Shown piece after piece: positions 34,801 through 41,483 of a stretch of DNA of 64,000 nucleotides. Source of the DNA: Bacteroidales bacterium (GTDB lineage: Bacteria; Bacteroidota; Bacteroidia; Bacteroidales; Paludibacteraceae); assembly GCA_015061185.1 (NCBI GenBank), contig SUWZ01000004.1, positions 30,769-94,768 of the forward strand. The letters run 5' to 3'. How positions within the stretch are numbered: the stretch's first letter is position 1; each line of letters opens with the position of its first letter. Under the pieces are notes generated by a model that saw only the letters and a program-made list of their open reading frames with translations, was not told where the DNA came from and searched no databases. Made by a program: the position numbers and the translations under genes.

Positions 34801-35395
34801 CAGATAAATTAACATCTATAAAATCAGAACCCGGAGCTCCTAATTTAATAGATTCACTAATCGAATTTTCTGGAACATTTCCATATTGATCAATTTTTGA
34901 AACAAGTCTAATTCCAGACTGCCACTCTAAAAATGAACACGAAGATTTATTGGGATCAATTACATTATAAATTTTCATTTTAATATTGAAGGCAGTTCCC
35001 GGTTGCAATCCATTAATACGATACTTAAACATAGCATTTTTCACATCATCGTACTTTGTCTTTATCACACACATATTTTTATCAATGTCGATATAGGTGG
35101 AATCAAGCAAATGGGGATTAGAAGTTATAGCATATAACGCCAGATCTTCATAAAACATTTGAGCAGAATCTGCATGAGGAAAATCCGATAAAAAAGAATT
35201 TCCGGTAGGACCTTTTTGTTTGGTTAAACTAAAAGTCCCATTCCACAAAGTATCACTACTACCAATATCCTCAAAATCAGAACCACCAATTAACACCGGA
35301 CACTGAGCAGACAACAACAATGGGAATACAAAAAATAATATGAACCAGCAATATTTCTTAATGAAATTCCGATTCAAAACAACCATACTATTCAT
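28883..35395 (-). CDS. Giant secreted multi-domain protein with T9SS type-B C-terminal domain
   Basis: A 2170-residue protein with a signal peptide (residues 1-31, WFILFFVFPLLLSAQ). Residues about 32-240 and 320-555 are two beta-rich, jelly-roll-like regions with conserved Cys (CSPPNVDLY). Between and after them are many immunoglobulin/PKD-like modules up to about 2075, recognisable by recurring patterns such as CEGEKFTTGLTF, WYKGAELISGA and CQLSASHTITVG. Residues 2082-2170 are the gliding-motility-associated (type B) sorting domain: ISIPEHFSPNGDGVNDNWVV, VVIYDRFGKELIRF, GWDGTYNGVSMPSTDYWYVI. This directs export through the type IX system and surface attachment or release. No PorP/SprF-like partner, often encoded next to type-B cargo, lies in the window. 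Adhesion or a structural surface role is inference. An alternative start is ATG 35386. Confidence 0.92.
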   Translation of the reverse strand: MNSMVVLNRNFIKKYCWFILFFVFPLLLSAQCPVLIGGSDFEDIGSSDTLWNGTFSLTKQKGPTGNSFLSDFPHADSAQMFYEDLALYAITSNPHLLDSTYIDIDKNMCVIKTKYDDVKNAMFKYRINGLQPGTAFNIKMKIYNVIDPNKSSCSFLEWQSGIRLVSKIDQYGNVPENSISESIKLGAPGSDFIDVNLSGTLPATDNYLEFSILPDYNLSKCAAFGITDIEVYGCYKPKVKSTMGSDLCQGEQNLFYLDREYNASSYEWMKSTDKGASWTSVGSSKNLLEEVHEPIVMYYCLVDGVESDTISITSSKCCEDEFGNPMSRLTVFYENFGSFKDGHTYVDADGVETQTPANWIETRADTRFTMPAAQKFDPTGQINDGSYGVVVPTSMGYKTDWWATWMTGVTSDHTSTVGGEENGACLFMNVSEGFHDVIFSTSIDGLCTNKPLFFETFIANMSGGSDPEITLNIKDSKTGNIIESATAVALAGNGWIRVNIDELLLDENVTSVILEVVATGTEDLDYDYSVCQDGGNPNKYWKCGNDLAIDDIKFSVCSPPNVDLYSNLSSFAKDTTICGDTDITVGTVTSSLLESFYKNSPKFLYQQSSDGENWVNMKVVTDKEFTFNTADYPADTNYIRLVVTSESGVNKFIENPSAADFDNPCRDYSISKPFKIIRAGSIDLGKSYSGSACKNEKVTLKGVSTPTISSWHWADSHDNKLTTSSELDFSFDLVSDTTFYFVGYSPDGCVGKRKYEVDVNPTAEVQLLLDMYCDSTVVSYSATPANATLDWKLDGVAYTPSSPIVFKQADMGAKLSVMASAAGYCESLPAEEVIAVKQSPVAPTTLDIDLVATPNKSISLDTAATADAGCSLLWYGNGSVYTSTAATATPSLSIAQEGTFYYWVTQVNADNCESDTVRVTITVNDAPLPTTRDTMVCVGESVNLSDLAIPENNTDYTLNWYIDNNQQKETSVPTVDVSIPTMRTFYVSQTNNAATIPVESKKKKVVVEIFAVQKPTKPADIQLCFDDNAPVLSYTNEAYPSNYLGADATVWYVNGVAQNTVPVISTAVQQTTTTTYSIGQTYTIPTSGSVCIGDTTSFNVTVTVVQAPTGSFNVGYVRSEAANNNGVFADDLLKKDSAVAEPNQGCQLLWYDENKNTIGNGLTAPTPMYDANWPVGQEVKFTYYVAQKDVATGCVSEMKEVEVVISDSPKPKVTPLYYCVGDDPKSTSFADDLLASATPDLTINPQGNYKLLWFSSADEYKTNPAAGVETPVKVPSTQSAGTQEFFVCQYDVDSKAMSFPSSVLVTVYENPVLTPLPTTQVCNLDGAGATVDLNEGYKTDIVTTAEFFSDMAAQTAINPVVSSSAIYYARGYYSPIANLVCYSTVEPIVATIYDLNTPTIDAKPTACPGSVATLSATAVSLNPGATSVSYAWSASDGSSYTGSSITSNPLPAEAKKTVTYNVVATVGSCQLSASHTITVGSAPISGEISIVEAQNATPFSIVNQSATEIYTCGGDLEMTATMTKTEGDYVWFKNNVQVATGDVFTTPMPEGDASFRVEFINECPTYMDFIVHSIPVTATPIGSTTIEICEGEKFTTGLTFTSRETPEIQWYKGAELISGANQKDFVINSVSDSDDGVYNFVVKNSACSAKGDAHTLNAKPYIKVTEFASPFIVPRNGSQTIDLDITVPTSGSVQTIDWLENGASVSSAKSYALSGVVADHNYHVTLSDPEYCEASLDVVVWVDAELQLTTQLKDTLCIGSADILVIDTTGTGAFRQPGVIPSLKVSSSIGGETKDLTSSLQKVGDKLHLTVSPDLNAVYKVDFIYGTQNLSSSELVTVIPAITVVVPQAQEICEGESATIFVEKVLPLGTTVSWLADPTIEGSTDGESITVKPIYAGGTNSQSIVYYTAVAYNKLCDSEAQFKVPIKVDQPLSGFIAGKQAICENESTVLNATDYSASVYSWSANGSLLSNSGVLTVKPTETTTYIVDMERGMCKASDNFTVEVTSIPTIVSVDSVGIRDRQVVVEAGKGTPPFEYWCDENKDLANVDDVLYGLSFTSHVAHVMDINGCTSSMQFVMLPPQISIPEHFSPNGDGVNDNWVVGSLADVYPDALVVIYDRFGKELIRFRGEDANGWDGTYNGVSMPSTDYWYVIDIEEIDMQYTGHFTLVRQ

Positions 35396-35574
35396 AATCT
35401 ACAAAATTTAGTTCTACTTCAGACGTTAACGTCTCCTACCATTTTGTAAAGTTAATTTATTTTTTATTAAAACAAACTAAAATTAACAATAATTTAACAG
35501 CAAAACAAATAATTTCTTACTCACACTTTTCTAAAATTCAACAATTATTTACTCCTAATTTAAGAAATATTTTA

Positions 35575-35582
35575 TAAATTTG
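35575..35582 (+). promoter_or_regulatory. Putative guaB -7 element
   Basis: TAAATTTG, a perfect TAnnTTTG box, predicts transcription start near 35589 and a leader of about 57 nt. The upstream -33 region is not clear. Confidence 0.5.
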
Positions 35583-35645
35583 CACAATTTTAGAGGTACA
35601 CCTCAAAAACAGATATTCGCAATAAATAAAAAAAACAATATACTT

Positions 35646-37139
35646 ATGGCTAAAATTATTAATGACGTTTCAAAGACTTTCGGAGAATATTTGTTAATTC
35701 CCGGATTAACTACTAAAGAGTGTATTCCTTCCAATGTATCGTTACGTACACCATTGGTAAAATATAAAAAAGGGGAAGAGTCTGCCATTCAATTAAACAT
35801 TCCGTTTGTATCAGCAATTATGCAATCGGTTTCCGATTCGGGTTTAGCCATTGAGTTAGCCAGAAATGGTGGTTTATCTTTCATCTTCGGTTCGCAACCG
35901 ATTGAATCACAAGCAGAAATGGTTAGAAAAGTAAAGAATTTCAAAGCTGGTTTTGTGATTAGTGATTCCAATGTAACCCCGGATACACCGTTAGGAGAAG
36001 CTATTGCGTTGATTCGCGAAACAGGGCATTCTACCATAGGAGTAACAGAAGATGGTAAGCCGAATGGAAAATTAAAAGGTCTATTGACAAGCAGAGATTA
36101 TCGCATCGACAAAGTAGATCATAATGCGCCGGTAAAAGAGTTTATGACTCCATTTGAAAAATTAACAGTTGGAAAATTGGGAATCACTCTTTCACAAGCC
36201 AACACAATTATTTGGGAAAATAAATTAAATACTCTTCCTATAATTGATGACGCAGGGAATCTACAATACTTTGTATTCAGAAAAGACTATGACAGCCACC
36301 ACGACAATCCTAACGAATTGTCTGATGCCGACAAGAAATTATTGGTTGGAGCCGGCATAAACTCACGCGATTACATGGAGCGCGTTCCTGCATTGGTTGA
36401 AGCCGGTGTTGATGTGCTATGCATAGACTCTTCCGATGGGTTTTCTGAATGGCAAAAAGATACCTTGTCTTGGATTAAGGAAAAATATGGAGATAAAGTA
36501 AAGGTTGGAGCAGGAAACATAGTTGACAAAGAGGGATTTGATTATTTGGTTGCAGCCGGAGCAGACTTTATTAAAGTGGGTATCGGCGGAGGCTCTATTT
36601 GTATCACTCGCGAACAAAAAGGTATTGGTCGCGGACAAGCAACTGCTCTACTTGATGTAGCAAAGGCACGCGACGAGCATTTTGAAAAGACCGGAGAGTA
36701 TATTCCTATTTGCAGTGATGGAGGTTTGGTTCATGATTATCACATGGTTTTAGCATTAGCCATGGGAGCAGACTTCTTGATGATGGGACGCTACTTTGCA
36801 CGATTTGACGAATCTCCAACAAAGAAATTGACAATTGGAAATCGCATTGTCAAGGAGTATTGGGGCGAGGGTTCTAACCGTGCAAAAAACTGGCAACGTT
36901 ATGATATGGGAGGAAAAGCCGGCATGAAGTTTGAAGAAGGAGTGGACAGTTATGTACCCTACGCAGGGAAGATGAAAGATAACTTAAATGTAACTTTAGG
37001 AAAAATCATCTCAACCATGTGTAGTTGTGGCTCTATAACAATACCTCAACTTCAAAAGAATGCAAAAATCACCATGGTTTCTTCTACCTCTATCATAGAA
37101 GGAGGAGCACACGATGTAATCTTAAAAGAGCAAGCCTGA
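35646..37139 (+). CDS. guaB: IMP dehydrogenase, Tritrichomonas-like type
   Basis: A 497-residue enzyme that oxidises IMP to XMP with NAD+, the step committing purines to GMP. From ATG 35646 ([20 protein letters not shown]) the numbering coincides with Tritrichomonas foetus IMPDH as I remember it: Asp261, catalytic Cys319 in [17 protein letters not shown], Arg382, and the Arg418-Tyr419 catalytic dyad in [17 protein letters not shown]. The usual bacterial motif is GPGSICTTR with a different flap, so this is a distinct clade. A CBS-pair region sits at about 100-220 ([31 protein letters not shown]). A 22-residue upstream extension from TTG 35580 would overlap the promoter and is rejected. Single gene, ending at a shared terminator. 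Confidence 0.95.
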   Translation: MAKIINDVSKTFGEYLLIPGLTTKECIPSNVSLRTPLVKYKKGEESAIQLNIPFVSAIMQSVSDSGLAIELARNGGLSFIFGSQPIESQAEMVRKVKNFKAGFVISDSNVTPDTPLGEAIALIRETGHSTIGVTEDGKPNGKLKGLLTSRDYRIDKVDHNAPVKEFMTPFEKLTVGKLGITLSQANTIIWENKLNTLPIIDDAGNLQYFVFRKDYDSHHDNPNELSDADKKLLVGAGINSRDYMERVPALVEAGVDVLCIDSSDGFSEWQKDTLSWIKEKYGDKVKVGAGNIVDKEGFDYLVAAGADFIKVGIGGGSICITREQKGIGRGQATALLDVAKARDEHFEKTGEYIPICSDGGLVHDYHMVLALAMGADFLMMGRYFARFDESPTKKLTIGNRIVKEYWGEGSNRAKNWQRYDMGGKAGMKFEEGVDSYVPYAGKMKDNLNVTLGKIISTMCSCGSITIPQLQKNAKITMVSSTSIIEGGAHDVILKEQA

Positions 37140-37239
37140 TACTTGTCTGAAGAGATTTATAAACGAAGAATTGGCATAAGGCAACTTCTGTAAATAAAGT
37201 TATAGAAATTGTCATAAAATAAATCGAATTGAAATTAAG

Positions 37240-37277
37240 AAAGGGGACTTGGCATATACCGAGCCCCCTTTTCTTTT
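37240..37277. terminator. Bidirectional terminator between guaB and tilS
   Basis: AAAGGGGACTTGG (37240-37252) folds against CCGAGCCCCCTTTT (37259-37272) with loop CATATA and minor mismatches. A T-rich tract follows on the plus strand, and TTTCTTAATTT on the minus strand. Confidence 0.7.
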
Positions 37278-37292
37278 TAGCACTACCCTTCT

Positions 37293-38603
37293 CTACTTTA
37301 CATATTTCAATTCTAAAATCAATTTCGTATTTTCATCTATACGAAAACGATTGTCAGCTCTCTCTCCTAATATCCACACTATATTATCATCATTGGTCAA
37401 TATCAATGTAGATCTCTTCTGATCTTCAGAAAAAGAGTTATCAATAAAATAATCACTTAACTTCTTTTTACCGGTCATTCCGAAAGGAACAAAGAAATCG
37501 CCCATTTTCCAATGACGCACAGAGAAAGGATAGGAAACCTTTTCAGCATCAAGATAACAGATATTTTTATCCTTAATCAAATGAAATTCCGAAATATCAT
37601 ATTCCCTAACTGCTAAAGAAATAGGCAACTTATCCCAATCTTCCTTTTTAGTAATAGAATACTCTGCGCTTGAATTTTCTATATTTTTAGTTAAAATCCA
37701 ATAGCCACGCTCACTTCTCAAAATAAACTTAGCATCCTTAGACAAGAAAGCCTTACCGGAAGGTTTATCCACCCCCATAACAGCATCGGCTACCACCCCA
37801 TAAGAAAATCCAAAAGAACTTAAACTTTCATAAAGGGCAAAAACAGGCGAATAAAGTTCCTTCACACGCTCTTTTGAGATCTTATAACTTTCACTATCTA
37901 TTTTTTCCAATAGAGCCAAAGAGTTGATTTGAGACTCCATAAACACCTCTGCCTCTCTTAAATTATGAATGGTAGAGAACAAACTCTTTTTAAAGTAAGG
38001 GAAGGTCTCTTCAATTCCCGGAATAATATCGTTCCTAAATTTATTTCTGGCACAGAAAGGAATGGCATTAGAAGAATCTTCTACATACGACAATCTATTT
38101 TTTCGGACATAACTTTTAATCTCTTCGCGCCAAACAGAGAGCAATGGTCTAACCACCTTCCCATTTATTTCCTTCATGCCGGTCAGCCCGTGCAATCCGG
38201 TTCCACGGGAAAGATTAATCAAAAAAGTCTCCACCAGATCATCTGCATGATGAGCCACGGCAACATAATCAGCTTTCTCGCGAGAGATTAACTCTTTAAA
38301 CCAATCATAACGCAATTCGCGCGCAGCCATCTCTATCGACAGATGTCTTAATTGGGCATACTCTTCAGTCTTAAAATCCACTTGATAATAAGGCAATTCA
38401 TATTCTTTAGCCAAATTTTTGACAAACAAAGCATCTCGATCAGACTCAGCCCCTCTCAGGTGGAAATTACAATGAGCCACAACACAATTCATTCCCCCTT
38501 CAACCAAGAGATGTAGCAAGGCTACAGAATCTGCTCCACCACTGACTCCCACAATTAACTTTGCACGATCCGGAATAATATTTAATAAACTGGTATCAAT
38601 CAT
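37293..38603 (-). CDS. tilS: tRNA(Ile)-lysidine synthase
   Basis: A 436-residue ATP-dependent enzyme that attaches lysine to C34 of the minor isoleucine tRNA so that it reads AUA. The PP-loop SGGADS is at residues 21-26, followed by HCNFHLRGAESDRD and HHADDLVETFLINLSRGTGLHGL, the standard N-type PP-loop core. The remainder is the substrate-binding C-terminal part, with the TilS C-terminal fold (SVRHWKMGDFFVPFGMTGKKKLSDYF). Its start overlaps the end of the nucleoside phosphorylase gene by 8 nt on the same strand, so the pair is a translationally coupled operon. Confidence 0.95.
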   Translation of the reverse strand: MIDTSLLNIIPDRAKLIVGVSGGADSVALLHLLVEGGMNCVVAHCNFHLRGAESDRDALFVKNLAKEYELPYYQVDFKTEEYAQLRHLSIEMAARELRYDWFKELISREKADYVAVAHHADDLVETFLINLSRGTGLHGLTGMKEINGKVVRPLLSVWREEIKSYVRKNRLSYVEDSSNAIPFCARNKFRNDIIPGIEETFPYFKKSLFSTIHNLREAEVFMESQINSLALLEKIDSESYKISKERVKELYSPVFALYESLSSFGFSYGVVADAVMGVDKPSGKAFLSKDAKFILRSERGYWILTKNIENSSAEYSITKKEDWDKLPISLAVREYDISEFHLIKDKNICYLDAEKVSYPFSVRHWKMGDFFVPFGMTGKKKLSDYFIDNSFSEDQKRSTLILTNDDNIVWILGERADNRFRIDENTKLILELKYVK

Positions 38604-39477
38604 TTGTCAATCTTTCTAAAACTATTCTAATCAATTGTTCCATACCCCCTTTATACTCTGTATTCATGCTCTTATCCACACGCCCTGCAATAATATTACA
38701 AATTGTAACCGCTTTATGACCTAACAATTTAGCCAATCCTGCAAGAGCAGAACTCTCCATTTCAAAGTTGGTAATTTTTTCACCCATATACTCAAACGAG
38801 CCAATTTTCTCATTCATCGAAGGGAAAGCAAGAGGCAAACGAACATATCGTCCTTGCGGACCATAAAATCCGGGAGCAGAAATAGTAACACCCCTAACCA
38901 TGTCTTTACCAATCTTTTCAACCAATCCCTCATCAGCTGAAACCACATAAGGCGAAGCCAAACGCTCACCCCAACCAACATGCTCACAAAAAGCCCTTTC
39001 AAAATCCAAATCGATGGTTCCTTCCGGAACACTATAAAAATTCAACAACCCATCAAACCCAATAGAACGACACGAAACGACATTAGACCCAACCGGACAG
39101 AAAGGTTGCAAACCACCGGAAGTACCAATACGAACCAAAGTAAGTTGAGTAAAATTAGATTTAACCTGTCGCGTAGTAAAATCAATATTTTTCAAAGCAT
39201 CCAGTTCCGTTAAAACGATGTCAATATTATCTGTTCCGATACCATGAGAGACACACGAAACCCTTTTGCCATGACAAACACCCGTGATAGTATGAAACTC
39301 CCTACTCCAAACATCCACTTCAATCTTATCAAAGAAGGAAGCCACCAAATCGACACGAGCAGGATCTCCCACCAACACAACAATATCTGCCAATTGCTCC
39401 GGACGCAAATGCAAATGAAAAACTGAACCATCAGCATTAATGATTAATTCTGATGAAGGAATGATGCGCTTTACCAT
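38596..39477 (-). CDS. Nucleoside phosphorylase (uridine phosphorylase-like)
   Basis: A 293-residue enzyme of the NP-I family. VVLVGDPARVDLVASFFDK is the phosphate-binding N-terminal motif. VSHGIGTDNIDIVLTELDAL follows, then VRIGTSGGLQPFCPVGSNVV, and FEMESSALAGLAKLLGHKAV near the C-terminus holds the ribose-binding Met-Glu pair. These features fit uridine phosphorylase and relatives that split nucleosides with phosphate for salvage; base specificity cannot be read with certainty. It is the first gene of the two-gene unit with tilS. A promoter at 39604-39634 would give a leader of about 120 nt. Confidence 0.9.
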   Translation of the reverse strand: MVKRIIPSSELIINADGSVFHLHLRPEQLADIVVLVGDPARVDLVASFFDKIEVDVWSREFHTITGVCHGKRVSCVSHGIGTDNIDIVLTELDALKNIDFTTRQVKSNFTQLTLVRIGTSGGLQPFCPVGSNVVSCRSIGFDGLLNFYSVPEGTIDLDFERAFCEHVGWGERLASPYVVSADEGLVEKIGKDMVRGVTISAPGFYGPQGRYVRLPLAFPSMNEKIGSFEYMGEKITNFEMESSALAGLAKLLGHKAVTICNIIAGRVDKSMNTEYKGGMEQLIRIVLERLTND

Positions 39478-39603
39478 AATTCTATCAATTTGTATTTTAC
39501 TTACGGTAACCCTTATACAATTAGGAATTGTATTCTTGAAAATTCAAACCCTTTAGAATACTTTTTAAAAACTACTTTACCTAATTTTAAAGATTACCTT
39601 AGG

Positions 39604-39634
39604 CAAAGATAATATTTAATTTAAATTAAGCAAG
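39604..39634 (-). promoter_or_regulatory. Promoter of the phosphorylase-tilS operon
   Basis: CTTG (39631-39634), 19 nt, TATCTTTG (39604-39611) on the minus strand. One mismatch to the -33 TTTG; the -7 is perfect. Confidence 0.65.
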
Positions 39635-39650
39635 AAAATTATGCAGAAAT

Positions 39651-39779
39651 TTAAAGTGCAGATGAAAAGGAACGGAAGCTCTTACGCACCTGAAGTTCGC
39701 GACCACGTCCATCAACAACGAGCACTCTCATCAAGGCTTTACTCTTATGCAGAGGATCATAATGATAAGTTTTAGCCAT
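39651..39779 (-). pseudogene. Small reading frame, possibly the 3' remnant of a longer gene
   Basis: A 42-codon frame from ATG 39779 to TAA 39651 encodes MAKTYHYDPLHKSKALMRVL, VVDGRGRELQVRKSFRSF and SSAL. The same frame stays open upstream to about 39830 (GVTCFCFTFV-like, then GDKIR), where it runs into the left end of the dispersed repeat. The stretch is visibly richer in G/C and uses more CGT, CTG and CAG codons than its surroundings. I do not recognise the protein. It could be a real small gene, a C-terminal fragment left when the repeat or another event removed the 5' part, or chance. It ends 17 nt before the -33 element of the phosphorylase promoter. Confidence 0.35.
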
Positions 39780-39827
39780 ACGGATTTTATCACCCACGAA
39801 AGTGAAACAAAAACAAGTAACATCTTT

Positions 39828-40226
39828 AGAAGCTGTTTAAATTTTATTTAAAAAAAAAAATTTAGAGTTTCACTCTCTTGTTTTCGGCATCTTTGAGATT
39901 CTTTTAGGTGGGTTCTATAAATTCATCTCGAGGAATTTTTGAATTTATTTCGAGTAAATTACTGTGCGAAAAAAGGAAGCAGTGCAAGCACTGTGACCGA
40001 CTGACAAGCAGCAATTTGCCAAAATAAATCAAAAAGTACCGAAAAGTTTATCAATCTTCGATTTACACTTTTTAAATTTTAAACGGTGAATTTATAGAAC
40101 TCACCTTAAACCTATTTTTATTCTCCTTTTTTGATAATAGTCCACTATTTTCTGCAAAAGAAGATTAAAAATAGATTTAAAAATCTCTCTCAAATATGCT
40201 CGAAATAAAATTTAAACAACTTCTTA
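39828..40226. mobile_element. MITE-like palindromic element (R1 ... inverted R1)
   Basis: A block of about 400 bp whose left end (AGAAGCTGTTTAAATTTTAT, 39828 onwards) is mirrored at its right end (40202-40226, reverse complement TAAGAAGTTGTTTAAATTTT). The left 129 bp is nearly identical to 10618-10743. Inside are the R2 segment TTAGGTGGGTTCTATAAATT (39904-39926) and its inverse GTGAATTTATAGAACTCACC (40086-40107), a second nested palindrome. There is no transposase and no reading frame. The non-coding, AT-rich, terminally inverted layout fits a miniature element moved in trans, but target-site duplications are not clear. Confidence 0.6.
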
Positions 40227-40235
40227 TATTTTTGG

Positions 40236-40253
40236 ATTTACCGTGTGGTAAAT
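40236..40253. promoter_or_regulatory. Inverted repeat upstream of the usp-like promoter, operator candidate
   Basis: ATTTACC-GTGT-GGTAAAT, a perfect 7-bp dyad with a 4-nt spacer, ends 13 nt before the -33 element. The position suits an activator or repressor. No T-run follows, so it is not a terminator. Confidence 0.45.
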
Positions 40254-40265
40254 TGGCTTGGCAAC

Positions 40266-40295
40266 TTGCAACAATAAGAAAATTTTGTAACTTTG
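40266..40295 (+). promoter_or_regulatory. Promoter of the universal-stress-like gene
   Basis: TTG (40266-40268), 19 nt, TAACTTTG (40288-40295). Predicted start near 40302, giving an unusually long leader of about 165 nt. Confidence 0.7.
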
Positions 40296-40468
40296 TCTTA
40301 ATGTTACCATCTAAATAACGGGACAATAATAATTTAATTTTTTTTATTCAACGGATGCGAAGCTTTTTGTAAGCTAAACCTGAATAAAATTCATTATACA
40401 GAACTAACAACAAACATTTGCGAACTATAAAAAGCTCTAAAAAAGCTTCTTTAAAAGTAAAAAATAGA

Positions 40469-41287
40469 ATGGAACAAATAGTAAAATCAAATAAAGAATT
40501 ACCCAAAGAACTAATTTTTGTAGTTGCACACCCCAACCATTTTCCCGAAAAAGGATTTGAATTAGCACGAATATTATCTCAGGCTCACGATAAAGAGATT
40601 GCCTTTTTAGGTCTCCTCACCGGCCAGTCGCCGGAAGCAGCTACCTACGAAAGAAAATTTAAGGAATGGAGCAATACTAATCAAGAGCAAGTTGATAAGA
40701 GGATTGAATATGTTGTGATACACGAAGAAGAACTTTCCGACTTTATAGAAGAAAATGAAGGTGGGGTCTTAATTTTTGAACAATGCCAAGAAAAACCGTT
40801 CAATAAACCTAAAACACTTTTGAAAATGTGTAGAGAACTACGCATACCATATTATATAATACAAAGCAATCATAAAATAGAGATTAACCGTGTATTAGTA
40901 CCCGTTGGATTTTTGGTTGAAGAGAAAGAAAAAGGAATATTCTGTAGCGGTATGGGGCGTTTCTTAAAAGCAGAGATTTTACTTATGCCGGCTAATGACT
41001 ATGGAAGTAGAGCTCGTAATAATACAGAGTCTATCAAAACGCTATTAGAAAAATTTGGAATAAATCATCAAATAGTTGAAGCAAAAAAAGATAGTTTTAA
41101 AGTAGAGATAGAAGCAGCAAAAAAAGCCAATGAATTGAATGCTGACATGATATTAATCAGTTCTTCACGAGATTATGGGATTGACGACATACTATTTGGA
41201 CCCAAAGAGCTTACGGTAATAAAGAAATCTCCGGTTCCGGTTATGATTATCAATCCAAGAAAAGATCTATATACTCTATGTGGATAA
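40469..41287 (+). CDS. Universal stress protein-like, tandem USP fold
   Basis: From ATG 40469 (MEQIVKSNKELPKELIFVVA) a 272-residue cytoplasmic protein with two successive USP-like alpha/beta domains. The first (to about residue 130) has lost most nucleotide-binding features. The second starts NRVLVPVGFLVEEKEKG and ends ADMILISSSRDYGIDDILFG then KKSPVPVMIINPRKDLY, matching the C-terminal strand pattern of UspA proteins. The ATP-binding GxxGx(9)G(S/T) signature is not clearly present. A stress or redox role is inference. A frame extension to TTG 40418 is rejected. It stands alone behind a long leader, an inverted repeat and the MITE-like element. Confidence 0.75.
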   Translation: MEQIVKSNKELPKELIFVVAHPNHFPEKGFELARILSQAHDKEIAFLGLLTGQSPEAATYERKFKEWSNTNQEQVDKRIEYVVIHEEELSDFIEENEGGVLIFEQCQEKPFNKPKTLLKMCRELRIPYYIIQSNHKIEINRVLVPVGFLVEEKEKGIFCSGMGRFLKAEILLMPANDYGSRARNNTESIKTLLEKFGINHQIVEAKKDSFKVEIEAAKKANELNADMILISSSRDYGIDDILFGPKELTVIKKSPVPVMIINPRKDLYTLCG

Positions 41288-41483
41288 TAGAGAAATAGCC
41301 TAAAAAAGAGCAAGAAGAGAGTCGTACAAAATGATTTGGTCGACAAAAAGAGACAAATAGTCATCAAATAAAGGCAATTCATGATAAAACGAGCATAAAA
41401 GCGGAATAAACGATAATATTTGGCATAAATTTTGAACTTAAATTAGCAAGAAGAAGATGTATAACGATTAAAATATTACGGAC

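Noticed and set aside
35580..35645. Upstream extension of the IMP dehydrogenase frame from TTG
   Set aside because: It overlaps the -7 promoter box, and residue numbering matches the family from ATG 35646.
40418..40468. TTG-initiated extension of the universal-stress-like protein
   Set aside because: Lys/Ser-rich, non-family sequence in the leader. ATG 40469 begins the plausible N-terminus.
40303..40468. Riboswitch in the leader of the universal-stress-like gene
   Set aside because: Only weak stems (for example around AAGCTTTTT) are visible, and no known aptamer core is recognised.
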